This document shows, in pieces, positions 19,244 through 26,947 of a stretch of DNA of 64,000 bases. Each line of letters begins with the position of its first letter. Positions within the stretch are counted from its first letter, which is position 1. The notes under the pieces are model-generated. The model searched no databases, was not told the DNA's origin, and saw only the letters and a program-made list of their open reading frames with translations. The stretch lies in assembly GCF_023206215.1 (NCBI RefSeq), contig NZ_CP065800.1, forward strand, positions 3,038,001 through 3,102,000, in the 5' to 3' direction. Both the position numbers and the translations under genes were made by a program. Source of the DNA: Butyrivibrio fibrisolvens (GTDB lineage: Bacteria > Bacillota > Clostridia > Lachnospirales > Lachnospiraceae).

Positions 19244-20128
19244 CTACCTATGAGGTATATCTTTTCCATGCATATCTATATAGTTCTCTTTAAGGGCGAG
19301 AGCCCAGTACCTCTCAGGGATATCCGGCCAACGGGCTTCTCCTCTTTCCTGCTCGCACAGCTGAGTTGCTCTCATAAGGATTGTCTGATTAAGATCCACA
19401 CCTGTTCTTATAGTATGCATTGTAACTGCTGCCCAGGCAGGCGCCATCTCCATAAGGCCTGATGACATAAACTCAGACAGAATCTCTTTTCTGTCATAAT
19501 CAAGCTGAAAGTATTCTTCTTCCCATCTGTCTCCTTCATCATGAATTATGGCAAACTGTGTCTTGCCGCCATAGTTCCAGGGAATGCCTATAGAGCCCGG
19601 ATTGACAGCTTTCTTGTCTCTATAGGTGTAAGTCTCCTGCTCATGATGATGACCATGCAGGATAAAATCAGACCTTAGCTGAGCCACAATACGCCTTGTA
19701 GTACGGCTCTTACCCATCATGAATTCCCTTGAAGAATTGGGCGATCCGTGGCATAGCTCAAAAGAAGGCATACCCTTCTGCTTCCACATCGAATATATAG
19801 GAAGTGAGTCAAAAAAGTTAAAGTCCCTGTCTGTCATATTATTATAAGTATACAAAAGCGTACCGCTGGCAGAACCCTTCTTCCATCCTGACTCGCCCTT
19901 TTTCCTATAATCAAGAAGATACTCTTCGCGGTTACCTCTCACAATCCAGACGTTAAAAAACTTCTGCATCATGTATATCATTTCCATAGTTTTCTGAGGA
20001 TTGGGACAGTCCGTTACATAATCTCCCAGAAGTACGAAATTGGTAATTCCCTTCTCACAGGCCTTGTCAAAACAAGCCTGAAAGGCGCTGTGATTGGCAT
20101 GTATATCGCTAAAAACCGCAATGTCCAT
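19244..20128 (-). CDS. Calcineurin-like metallophosphoesterase
   Basis: Dinuclear-metal phosphoesterase of the YfcE/MPP class, 294 residues. The metal-binding motifs are in order: SDIHANHSAF at the N-terminus, LLGDYVTDCP, RGNREEYL, LCHGSP, ILHGHHHEQ, followed by AVNPGSIG. The C-terminal ~90 residues are a family-specific extension. The substrate (cyclic nucleotide, phosphodiester or phosphoprotein) cannot be told from sequence. A GGGGGA site precedes the ATG. It stands alone between groESL and the GNAT-like gene; no shared operon is evident. Confidence 0.88.
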   Translation of the reverse strand: MDIAVFSDIHANHSAFQACFDKACEKGITNFVLLGDYVTDCPNPQKTMEMIYMMQKFFNVWIVRGNREEYLLDYRKKGESGWKKGSASGTLLYTYNNMTDRDFNFFDSLPIYSMWKQKGMPSFELCHGSPNSSREFMMGKSRTTRRIVAQLRSDFILHGHHHEQETYTYRDKKAVNPGSIGIPWNYGGKTQFAIIHDEGDRWEEEYFQLDYDRKEILSEFMSSGLMEMAPAWAAVTMHTIRTGVDLNQTILMRATQLCEQERGEARWPDIPERYWALALKENYIDMHGKDIPHR

Positions 20129-20236
20129 CTATGTCCCCCACCATGTTCCTGCAAGTACCGGTCCATTTATATAAGAAAAATAATCAGTCTATGAAAAAAC
20201 ATATATCGTCATAAAGTCTCGACAAATCCGGTATAT

Positions 20237-20764
20237 TCACGCTTTCTTATCAATCAGATATCCGATTACTGTCCCTATTATTATTCCAGAAAAAGTTCCA
20301 ACCCAGAGATTAGATATAGTGATTCCAATGATCAAACCTGCAACAAGACCTAATATCATGTAAAGGCCTGTCCAGGATGTCTTCTGTTTTGTGATCGAAT
20401 AAAAGTCACGTCCATCCCTGTTCTTGCGCCTTACATAACCAGCCTTTTCAAGGCTATGTACAAGATCATCATCCTCATGCCTGCAAGACGTTCTGACTAC
20501 CTTAAGTTCCTGGAATTTAAACACAAAACTTGCTATAGCAGAGTATATTTCAGCACCAAGAGAGGGCTTTTGGTATGCAGGTTCAATATCCAGTAAAAGC
20601 GTTACTTCCCCATCAATTCCGGCCTCTTCAAAATGAAATCTCCCTACCTTCTTATCAGCATCATCTCTAAGGGTAACTGACCATTCTTCTTCCCAGAGTT
20701 TATCAACACTCTGAGGCTGTATCAAAAAATGCCTCGTAACAAGCGGCAATAACTTATCTCCCAT
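20237..20764 (-). CDS. GNAT-like protein with two C-terminal membrane helices
   Basis: The first ~125 of 175 residues resemble an N-acetyltransferase fold: a core strand (VTLLLDIEPAYQKPSLGAEI), a following helix and a closing SLEKAGYVRRKNRDGRDFY typical of GNAT ends. The acetyl-CoA loop (Q/RxxGxG/A) is not clear, so activity is uncertain. Residues ~132-172 form two hydrophobic, glycine-rich helices (MILGLVAGLIIGITI and SGIIIGTVIGYLI), tethering the domain to the membrane. Start ATG at 20764 is chosen because a GGAGG site lies six bases before it; a longer reading would begin with TTG at 20785. Function unknown. Confidence 0.6.
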   Translation of the reverse strand: MGDKLLPLVTRHFLIQPQSVDKLWEEEWSVTLRDDADKKVGRFHFEEAGIDGEVTLLLDIEPAYQKPSLGAEIYSAIASFVFKFQELKVVRTSCRHEDDDLVHSLEKAGYVRRKNRDGRDFYSITKQKTSWTGLYMILGLVAGLIIGITISNLWVGTFSGIIIGTVIGYLIDKKA

Positions 20765-20916
20765 AAATACCTCCAAGTAATACAATTAGTATGCATAATA
20801 TCTCGCACTATCATTATATCATTATGATTAATTTACTTCATCCGGAAATAATTCTTAGATAAGTTAATTTCTATATACTGCTTGCCCTTGTAAAAGCTTT
20901 GAGGATGTTGGTCCGT

Positions 20917-20932
20917 CCAAGTGGGAAGTTTT
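20917..20932. repeat. Lone right half of the AACTTCC palindromic element
   Basis: CCAAGTGGGAAGTTTT followed by AGTAATTA resembles the right ends of the palindromic elements, but no left arm is nearby. Possibly a decayed copy. Confidence 0.3.
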
Positions 20933-20967
20933 AGTAATTATATATTTTTAGTCTGATCAGTATCGCC

Positions 20968-20996
20968 TTTACAAAGCTTTTATTCAGTGTTATCAT
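20968..20996 (+). promoter_or_regulatory. queT promoter
   Basis: -35 TTTACA (20968-20973) and -10 TATCAT (20991-20996) with 17-base spacing, so the transcript would start near 21003, just before the riboswitch-like fold. Confidence 0.6.
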
Positions 20997-21009
20997 ACCT
21001 GTTGCTATA

Positions 21010-21065
21010 CGAGTGTTAAATCCTTCCCACTCGCAAAATCGGCACATAGCCGTACACTAAAGGAG
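21010..21065 (+). promoter_or_regulatory. Candidate preQ1 riboswitch (class II-like) controlling queT
   Basis: CGAGTG/CACTCG (21010-21015, 21028-21033) closes a 12-base loop whose TCCTT (21021-21025) can pair with AAGGA of the ribosome site (21060-21064). A small hairpin CGGC-ACATA-GCCG (21040-21052) lies between. This H-type pseudoknot swallowing the ribosome site, with an extra hairpin, is the layout of preQ1-II switches known upstream of COG4708/queT genes. I matched the architecture, not a covariance model. Confidence 0.5.
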
Positions 21066-21072
21066 AAAGAAA

Positions 21073-21582
21073 ATGAAGAAATCAAAAACTCTGTACATCG
21101 TACAGGCAGGCGCCATCGGCGCTTTGTATGTAGTATTAACAATGTTCGCGCAGGGATTCGACCTTGCAAGCGGAGCAATCCAGTGTAGATTCTCAGAAGC
21201 TCTGACAATCCTCCCATTTTTCACACCGGCTGCTATTCCCGGAGTTACAATAGGATGTCTTTTGTCTAATATCCTGATGCAAAGTGCACTTCCGGATGTA
21301 ATATTTGGAACCTTAGCAACACTTATTGGATGTATTGGAACATATGCTCTTAGAAAACACAGGATTCTTTGCTCACTTCCGCCTGTAATAAGCAATGCGC
21401 TTATCATTCCGTTCGTACTAAAATATGCTTATGGCATGACAGACCTGATTCCTTTTATGATGCTTACAGTAGGAGCCGGCGAAGTTATTACCTGTGTGAT
21501 ATTCGGTGAGATACTTCTCAATGCTCTCTTCCCTGTAAGAGGAATATTATTTGCTGACGATCATACTGCTAAAAAGATCTGA
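21073..21582 (+). CDS. queT: QueT family preQ1/queuosine-precursor transporter
   Basis: Integral membrane S-component-like transporter of 169 residues (COG4708/QueT), importing a queuosine precursor such as preQ1 for tRNA modification. Family stretches: QAGAIGALYVVLTMF, GAIQCRFSEALTILPFFTPAAIPGV (given here in part), GCLLSNIL, DVIFGTLATLIG and MLTVGAGEVITC. It has five or six membrane helices. QueT proteins usually work with a shared ECF module, not encoded in this window. The ribosome site AGGAG is seven bases upstream and is part of the riboswitch-like pseudoknot. It is a stand-alone gene ending in a good terminator. Confidence 0.9.
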   Translation: MKKSKTLYIVQAGAIGALYVVLTMFAQGFDLASGAIQCRFSEALTILPFFTPAAIPGVTIGCLLSNILMQSALPDVIFGTLATLIGCIGTYALRKHRILCSLPPVISNALIIPFVLKYAYGMTDLIPFMMLTVGAGEVITCVIFGEILLNALFPVRGILFADDHTAKKI

Positions 21583-21652
21583 TAAGCACGATCAAAAGCT
21601 GAAGAAGAAAATCAAGAAGAACTGAAGTACATAATAAGAAGGATAAATATAA

Positions 21653-21697
21653 AGAACTGTGAAAAATGAGATGATCACTTTTTCACAGTTCTTTTTT
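21653..21697 (+). terminator. Intrinsic terminator after queT
   Basis: GAACTGTGAAAA pairs with TTTTCACAGTTC and is followed by TTTTTT. Confidence 0.88.
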
Positions 21698-21857
21698 ATT
21701 CATTACATTATAGGCTTTACTTATTAATTCCACGTTTCTCGGGAAGCTTCGTTCTCTATCCCACAGTTTCTTATATTTCTTGGTTATCTCCGGGAGGTAT
21801 TTGACCTTGGAAACAATCCTATCGACATCATTAAAGCCTTGATTGGGAAGAACAATA
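21683..21857 (-). pseudogene. 58-codon coding-like fragment after the Rpn gene
   Basis: A minus-strand frame reads on from the Rpn gene's end in another phase, giving LPNQGFNDVDRIVSKVKYLP, then KKYKKLWDRERSFPRNVE and a stop inside the queT terminator. The composition is protein-like (charged helix, few rare residues) but I do not recognise the family and there is no separate start. It may be the tail of a lost gene. Confidence 0.25.
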
Positions 21858-21858
21858 C

Positions 21859-22680
21859 TTATTCCTGTATTCCATTATCTGCTAATAGTTTTTTTAATCT
21901 ATTGATTTCTTCAGCTTGAGTAGCAATTGTCTCGGCCTGAGCTTCGAGCTTTTCAGCCACTAGCTTTTCATGTATTATGGCATCTTCTCTTATACGACAA
22001 CGCTCTCTGATCTCAAAGTCAGAATTAGAGAGATAAATTGATTCTGCAGTAGAATTCATAGATGGATTATCTTTAGTTATCATCTTTATTTCCTCCCAGG
22101 TAGTTGCTTTGAAGAGTTTTGCCCACGTATCGATACCACTGGTTCTGTCTTCATCAGTTGCCAGTTCTGTATGATTTAAGTCTACCACATATAAATTAAA
22201 CTTGTCAGTATAGAGATATTTATCTTTTGAGTTCCTCATCTGATATTTTCCAAAGAATTCAGGATGATCTTCAAATAGAGTAAAATCCAGAAAGCCCACA
22301 TGATATACAGGCTTAACAGTTATATAATCTTTGCCTTTGGACACATTATCAAAACGTCTGCATAGGTATGAAAGGGAACGTTCCGGCCAGTTCTTATAGT
22401 TTACAATCTGCATCTCAAGATTGATATAGCTGTCGTTGTTAAGAGAAACATGAATGTCTAACTGGTATTCTTTACTGGTAACATCTGCTCCCATGTCAAT
22501 TGCATTTTCTATCCTGACACTAAGAACGCTTTCTCTCTGGAGTTTAAGGATAGAGCAGATCAGACCAATAAGTGTCTCTTCATCCCTTTGTAATACCATT
22601 CGGAACATGTAATCGTTGGTCATGTTGTATTCAAGCTTTCCAGTAGCTTGAAGATAGCTGTATTCAGTTGTTTCTTGCAT
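21859..22680 (-). CDS. Rpn-family PD-(D/E)XK nuclease (putative transposase-like)
   Basis: Member of the recombination-promoting nuclease / PDDEXK_2 family, 273 residues. The N-terminus KLEYNMTNDYMFRMVLQRD and DIHVSLNNDSYINLEMQIVN (with D...ExQ catalytic residues) define the nuclease core; WPERSLSYLCRRFDNVSKG is characteristic. The C-terminus is a coiled coil ending AEEINRLKKLLADNGIQE. Rpn proteins have been linked to recombination and to phage defence; the role here is unknown. Start ATG 22680 follows AAGGAG. A broken homologue lies on the opposite strand at 22961-23377 with an almost identical C-terminal tail. Confidence 0.85.
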   Translation of the reverse strand: MQETTEYSYLQATGKLEYNMTNDYMFRMVLQRDEETLIGLICSILKLQRESVLSVRIENAIDMGADVTSKEYQLDIHVSLNNDSYINLEMQIVNYKNWPERSLSYLCRRFDNVSKGKDYITVKPVYHVGFLDFTLFEDHPEFFGKYQMRNSKDKYLYTDKFNLYVVDLNHTELATDEDRTSGIDTWAKLFKATTWEEIKMITKDNPSMNSTAESIYLSNSDFEIRERCRIREDAIIHEKLVAEKLEAQAETIATQAEEINRLKKLLADNGIQE

Positions 22681-22960
22681 TAATAGTCTCCTTCTTGTTT
22701 GCTTTTTTCCTTTGAGCAATAAAAGAAAGAGCATCTACAACATCTAATACTGCTCAAAATAAAAATTGGAATTCAAGGCGATTTGCCAGGAATCAATCTG
22801 TTTTGGATTGCGATTTATGATGTACCGCTGAAAACCAAACAAGAAATATGCTATCATGGAAAATGGATGAGCGCAAGTTAATTTATTTGAAATACGGGAA
22901 AAGTTCAGTCATACATTTTATAAATCAGTTGATATTTTCCTATGCAAACTTCATAATTAA

Positions 22961-23377
22961 GGAATAAAAACAAAATTAGATGCATGGCTTACCTTCCTGG
23001 GATGCGATGAGCCAGAGTATATTATGGAGCTTATCAGTAAATATCCGGAGTTTGAACCCATGTATTCCCACCTGTACGATATGTGCAGGAATATCGAAGG
23101 AGTGATGAATATGTTCTCTAAAGAACTGCAGATCATGGATCACAATACAGCTACATATATGATTGATGAACTTCAGGAAGAACTCGATACTACTAAAGAA
23201 CTGCTTGATACTACTAAAGAACAGCTTGATACCACTAAGGAACAGCTGGATACTACTAAAGAACAGCTTGATATCGCTAATTCGATGAATCTTAAGAAAG
23301 ATGATACTATTTCTTCTCAGGCAGAAGAAATCATAAGGTTAAAGCAGCTTTTAGCTGATAAAGGCGTAGAAGCATAA
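22961..23377 (+). pseudogene. C-terminal remnant of a second Rpn-family nuclease
   Basis: Frame open from 22961 but lacking the nuclease core. It reads KLDAWLTFLGCDEPEYIMEL and YPEFEPMYSHLYDMCRN, the usual distal part of Rpn proteins, then a coiled coil with five 21-bp heptad repeats (LDTTKEQ) and the tail SQAEEIIRLKQLLADKGVEA, close to the tail of the gene at 21859. The first in-frame ATG with any length left is at 23024, and no good ribosome site is present. Most likely a 5'-deleted gene; expression of the 117-residue coiled coil cannot be excluded. Confidence 0.7.
23183..23287 (+). repeat. Five 21-bp repeats coding for heptads
   Basis: Five in-frame copies of CTTGATACTACTAAAGAACA-type units encode LDTTKE(L/Q) repeats, a regular coiled-coil heptad. 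The last copy is divergent (LDIANSM). Such units change copy number readily by slippage. Confidence 0.9.
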
Positions 23378-23385
23378 AAATAATC

Positions 23386-23431
23386 AAGTCCTACCTAGCA
23401 GCTATCTCTTTTGCTAAGTAGGACTTTTTTT
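23386..23431 (+). terminator. Terminator after the Rpn remnant
   Basis: AAGTCCTAC...TAGC pairs with GCTA...GTAGGACTT, followed by seven T on the plus strand. Confidence 0.85.
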
Positions 23432-23479
23432 ATGGCTATGAATTTAGCATTAATTGGAACGTGATATTAAAAAGATGTT

Positions 23480-24043
23480 TTATTTTCTATTGAGTTTGAA
23501 TCCGACAACTGCGCCGATGATACCGCCTATAACATGTGACATATTCGAGATATCATCCGTAAGGACTACGCCCTCGTACACCTGCTGCCCCAAGAATACC
23601 ACCGCTACCAGTATGAATGTAAGCGGTATCTCACCATTTCTAAAGCTGGTAAAAGATGTAAGAAGTATAAATGCAAATACTACGCCGCTTGCGCCGCACA
23701 AAGCAACATTTGGGAACAGGAAATAGTTCACAACTCCCGTTACAAAGGCTGTTATAAGGATGACCTGCATTATCCTTTTCGAACCATACTTTTCTTCAAG
23801 CATTGGTCCAAGCAGCAGGATAAAAGAAGCATTGCCTATATAATGATCCCATCCGCTGTGACCAAGTACATGAGTAAAGAATCTTATGTAAGTTAGAGGA
23901 TTGGTAAGCGATGAGTGATAAGTCATAAACAAAACCTCGTTGCTTACACCTAGCGTTGCAAAGCCAAGCAGCAATACTGCAAGACTTATAAAGATAAAAC
24001 CAAGAACTACAGGTGAATTAAATGTGATCTTAAACTTTTTCAT
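23480..24043 (-). CDS. Rhomboid-family intramembrane serine protease
   Basis: Membrane protease, about 187 residues with six hydrophobic helices. The catalytic serine is in LCGASGVVFAF (GxSG), the catalytic histidine in SNMSHVIGGIIGAVVGF (motif HxxGxxxG), and the first-loop stretch HVLGHSGWDHYIGNASF matches the rhomboid HxxxN region (H-N within WDHYIGNASF). Start ATG at 24043 is preferred because GGGGGA lies nine bases upstream; an upstream ATG at 24061 lacks a usable site. Substrates are unknown. It is divergent from the small membrane protein gene to its right, with 92 bases between. Confidence 0.88.
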   Translation of the reverse strand: MKKFKITFNSPVVLGFIFISLAVLLLGFATLGVSNEVLFMTYHSSLTNPLTYIRFFTHVLGHSGWDHYIGNASFILLLGPMLEEKYGSKRIMQVILITAFVTGVVNYFLFPNVALCGASGVVFAFILLTSFTSFRNGEIPLTFILVAVVFLGQQVYEGVVLTDDISNMSHVIGGIIGAVVGFKLNRK

Positions 24044-24135
24044 TGAAGCTAAATCCCCCATTCCTGTGATACAATTATTTTAGAAGCTATTATCAGAATG
24101 CAGAAAGTAATCAGTAAATGTCTAAGGTAATCAGT

Positions 24136-24501
24136 ATGGAAAAACGTCTAAAAGAGTATCTATCCTATATGGCAGATTTCATCACCACTGACCACAGCGG
24201 CGAAGAATACCTAAGAGCATACAAAGATCTCATGACTCAGATAGCCTTCTTCCAGCACGAAAGGCTCATCCATCTTATTGTCACGGTCACATTTGCAATC
24301 CTTACTCTCATGGGAGTAATTGCATATGTAATGACATCCATGATCCTATTACTCGCCCTGACATTCCTATTTATTATACTCCTCATTCCATACATCAGGC
24401 ACTACTATATTTTAGAAAACGGAGTCCAAAAGCTCTACACTTACTACGATTCAATCAAAGTGTATATTCCGACTTCTAATTCTCATTATCCTTTTACTTG
24501 A
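24136..24501 (+). CDS. Small two-helix membrane protein of unknown function
   Basis: About 121 residues. An N-terminal charged helix (EKRLKEYLSYMADFITTDHS) precedes two membrane helices (LIHLIVTVTFAILTLMGVIA and ILLLALTFLFIILLIPYI) and a short cytoplasmic tail. I do not recognise a named family. Start ATG 24136 has AAGG nine bases upstream; ATG 24118 is possible. The stop codon is followed within four bases by the long palindrome at 24505. Divergently placed to the rhomboid gene, which may be coincidental. Confidence 0.6.
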   Translation: MEKRLKEYLSYMADFITTDHSGEEYLRAYKDLMTQIAFFQHERLIHLIVTVTFAILTLMGVIAYVMTSMILLLALTFLFIILLIPYIRHYYILENGVQKLYTYYDSIKVYIPTSNSHYPFT

Positions 24502-24504
24502 ATT

Positions 24505-24785
24505 CCACACCTCTACGTAGCAGCATTCTCAGAATCTTTGCAATGGCGGACTGTATATGAATCATTGCCACGCTTTTTAATTGTTTTATAAAATTCATGA
24601 GTATGATAGATTGAGTTTTTATTCTGCCCGGGGTTCACATGTCTGAGCGCAGCGAGTTTGAACCCCAGAATAAAAGACTCAAGATATCATGCCATGAATT
24701 TATAAAACAATTAACAGCATGGCAATGATTCATATACAGTCCGCCATTGCAAAGATTTTGAGAATGCCAATAAGCAGAGGTGTGG
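24505..24785. repeat. 281-bp long palindrome (element C)
   Basis: The left arm (CCACACCTCT, GCATTCTCA, GGCGGACTGTATATGAATCA, TTAATTGTTTTATAAAATTC) is answered base for base by the right arm, with a few small internal loops. The centre is GGGGTTCA ... TGAACCCC around a 22-base loop containing GAGCGCAGCGAG. The element fills the space between two convergent genes. A second member with the same core lies at 35930-36219. Confidence 0.92.
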
Positions 24786-24799
24786 ATGCACTTCTTATA

Positions 24800-26737
24800 T
24801 CACTTCTCCTTGATAAGGCCGTTCTTGTATGCTTCCATTAGTTCCTTGAGATCATCTATCTGCTTCTTAAGTTCTCGTCCGACATCAGTATCCCTTACCA
24901 TAACTCTCTTCTCAAACTCCTCAGTGCTTACTATCTTGGGCGTATATTCCTGCCCGGGTGTGAAGCTCCTGTGAACAGCAAGGGCAAGGTGATGAGAGTT
25001 GCAGATAAGTGTATACCCTGCTATTCCTGTCTTTTCATGATATGCCTTGGACAATCCTCCATCTATGACATAGAGCTTTCCATCAGCTTTGACAGGGCTC
25101 TCTCCATTCTTAACTTCAACAGGAACATGTCCGTTGATTATATGAGATCCTGCGCAGCCCAGACCAAACTCACTCAATATCTTTTCAACATATTCTTTAT
25201 TATCAGTATATGAATAATATGCATTAAAAGTCTCTTTACAAGCTGCCTTATCATCGACAAAATAGTGCTCGAATGTTGTTATCTTGTCTTTGCCAAAAAG
25301 AGGCGAATTCTTGCCGCACCACAGATACCACATAAGGTCTACTGCTTTTCTTTTCCTGACAGGATCTGTAACCTCATCCAGAAAATATGCGTCAATGCAC
25401 ATCTGGTTCAGATAATCCATAAGGCTTCTGCCGGAGAATGATCCGTCTGCATTACTGATCTCAACAAACGATCCGTCATTATTCATAGGAATGCAGCCGT
25501 GGTAAAGGAGGTTATTGTTGCATATCTTGTACATAGCTCCGTGGGAGTATATAAATCGTATATGCTTATGCAGAAGCGGCGAATGAATAAAGCTCATCTT
25601 AAGGGTATGGATGAGTTCACCCTCTTCAATCGTCAGATTATAAGGGTGGAGCGGATCAACTGTAGGGAAGTTCCAGTCCTTAAGCTTATAAGTTGCGCCA
25701 TCTATTGTAACTGTATGCTTGTCATAGTCGATGTTATTAAGAAGGAGCCTGTCTTCCATCTCGTATTCCGGATGCTGCATTATAAGCTGTCCTTCAAGCT
25801 TGAACTGTATGATAGAGATAGCCTTACACATCTTGGCAGCAAGCTCGGGCTCTACAGAGTCGTACTTGTTCTCATCAAGCTGATGTATCTTGAAATTATC
25901 ACATGGATCATCCGCATATGTGCTTGCAGCAAACATAGAAAGAGGACGAAGGTTGATACCATAACCATCCTCAAGTACGTCAAAAGAGTTATAGCTGGTC
26001 GCAATCCTAAGTACATTGGCTATGCAGGCTGTATTGCCGCAGGCAGCGCCCATCCAGCTAACGTCATGATTGCCCCACTGGATATCAACGTCGTGGAAAT
26101 TCATAAGCTCGTTCATGATAACATCAGCATGAGGTCCTCTGTCGAATATATCACCGATTATATGAAGTGAATCTATAGTCAGGTTCTGAATAAGACCGCA
26201 CAGGGCTGTGATGAACTCATCTCCTGCATCCACGTCTATGATACCGTTTATGATCTCCTGATAATACTGCTTCTTGTCAACATCCTTGGCATCATTGTGC
26301 AAAAGTTCATCTATAGCATAGGCATAATCCTCAGGCATCTTCTTACGAACCTTGGACCTTGTATACTTTCTACCAACACATTTTACTATCTGAACGAGCC
26401 TAAATATGGTAATCTTCTGCCACTCAGCATTATCTACGCCCGTCTGTCTGGCATTTGAAATAATTCTATCAGGATAATATATAAGGTTAGCTAGATAAAG
26501 CTGCTCCTGACTAGATAACATATCTCCAAAGGTCTCTGTGATCTTGGCCCGTATGATACCTGATGAGCTCCTAAGAAGGTGCACGAAGCTCCTATCCTCT
26601 CCATGAAGATCTGAGAAAAAATATTCTGTTCCCTTTGGAAGTGCACAGATCGCACGAAGATTGATGATTTCTGCACCAGCCTTTCTTGAATTTGGATATT
26701 TCTGGCTTAAAAGCTTAAGATAGTCAAGATCTCGCAT
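24800..26737 (-). CDS. fbp: Fructose-1,6-bisphosphatase, class III
   Basis: Gluconeogenic phosphatase removing the 1-phosphate of fructose-1,6-bisphosphate. The 645-residue length and calcineurin-like metal motifs FFSDLHGEDRSF, IGDIFDRGPHADVIMNEL, WGNHDVSWMGAA, YSHGAMYKI and INGHVPVEVKNGESP identify the Firmicute class III enzyme. GGGGAG precedes the ATG by eight bases. A plausible promoter (TTGCGT, 18 bases, TATTAT) lies on the minus strand in the 90 bases upstream. It is monocistronic, ending against the long palindrome. Confidence 0.95.
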   Translation of the reverse strand: MRDLDYLKLLSQKYPNSRKAGAEIINLRAICALPKGTEYFFSDLHGEDRSFVHLLRSSSGIIRAKITETFGDMLSSQEQLYLANLIYYPDRIISNARQTGVDNAEWQKITIFRLVQIVKCVGRKYTRSKVRKKMPEDYAYAIDELLHNDAKDVDKKQYYQEIINGIIDVDAGDEFITALCGLIQNLTIDSLHIIGDIFDRGPHADVIMNELMNFHDVDIQWGNHDVSWMGAACGNTACIANVLRIATSYNSFDVLEDGYGINLRPLSMFAASTYADDPCDNFKIHQLDENKYDSVEPELAAKMCKAISIIQFKLEGQLIMQHPEYEMEDRLLLNNIDYDKHTVTIDGATYKLKDWNFPTVDPLHPYNLTIEEGELIHTLKMSFIHSPLLHKHIRFIYSHGAMYKICNNNLLYHGCIPMNNDGSFVEISNADGSFSGRSLMDYLNQMCIDAYFLDEVTDPVRKRKAVDLMWYLWCGKNSPLFGKDKITTFEHYFVDDKAACKETFNAYYSYTDNKEYVEKILSEFGLGCAGSHIINGHVPVEVKNGESPVKADGKLYVIDGGLSKAYHEKTGIAGYTLICNSHHLALAVHRSFTPGQEYTPKIVSTEEFEKRVMVRDTDVGRELKKQIDDLKELMEAYKNGLIKEK

Positions 26738-26827
26738 AAAAATGTCTCCCCATATAAATGTAAGTGTTTACATAACAATAATACAACTTCTTTAAGTTTA
26801 CACGCAAGCACACTTTTACCTGCACAT

Positions 26828-26868
26828 AAAAAGCAGTAGACACGGTACACCCCCTATCTACTGCTTTT
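26828..26868 (-). terminator. Intrinsic terminator after the symporter gene
   Basis: AAAGCAGTAGA pairs with TCTACTGCTTT and five T follow on the minus strand, 80 bases past the symporter stop. Confidence 0.82.
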
Positions 26869-26912
26869 GTGGTTTTATAATTTCAGTTTATTTCTAAAAA
26901 TATTATCTACTC

Positions 26913-26933
26913 AAACTTCCCGCTTGGAAGTTT
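26913..26933. repeat. Short palindromic 3'-end element
   Basis: AAACTTCC-CGCTT-GGAAGTTT, a perfect 8-pair stem just past the symporter stop, flanked by CTC on the left and CAGTTAT on the right as in the larger elements. Confidence 0.6.
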
Positions 26934-26947
26934 CAGTTATTTTTTTT

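Noticed and set aside
23183..23287. CRISPR-like or non-coding repeat
   Set aside because: The 21-bp units are in frame and encode coiled-coil heptads.
24505..24785. Insertion sequence
   Set aside because: No transposase frame and the inverted arms meet at a small central loop, leaving no room for one; treated as a palindromic element.
25499..26170. Plus-strand frame of 223 codons
   Set aside because: Opposite the fbp gene; no family resemblance, a shadow of the real gene.
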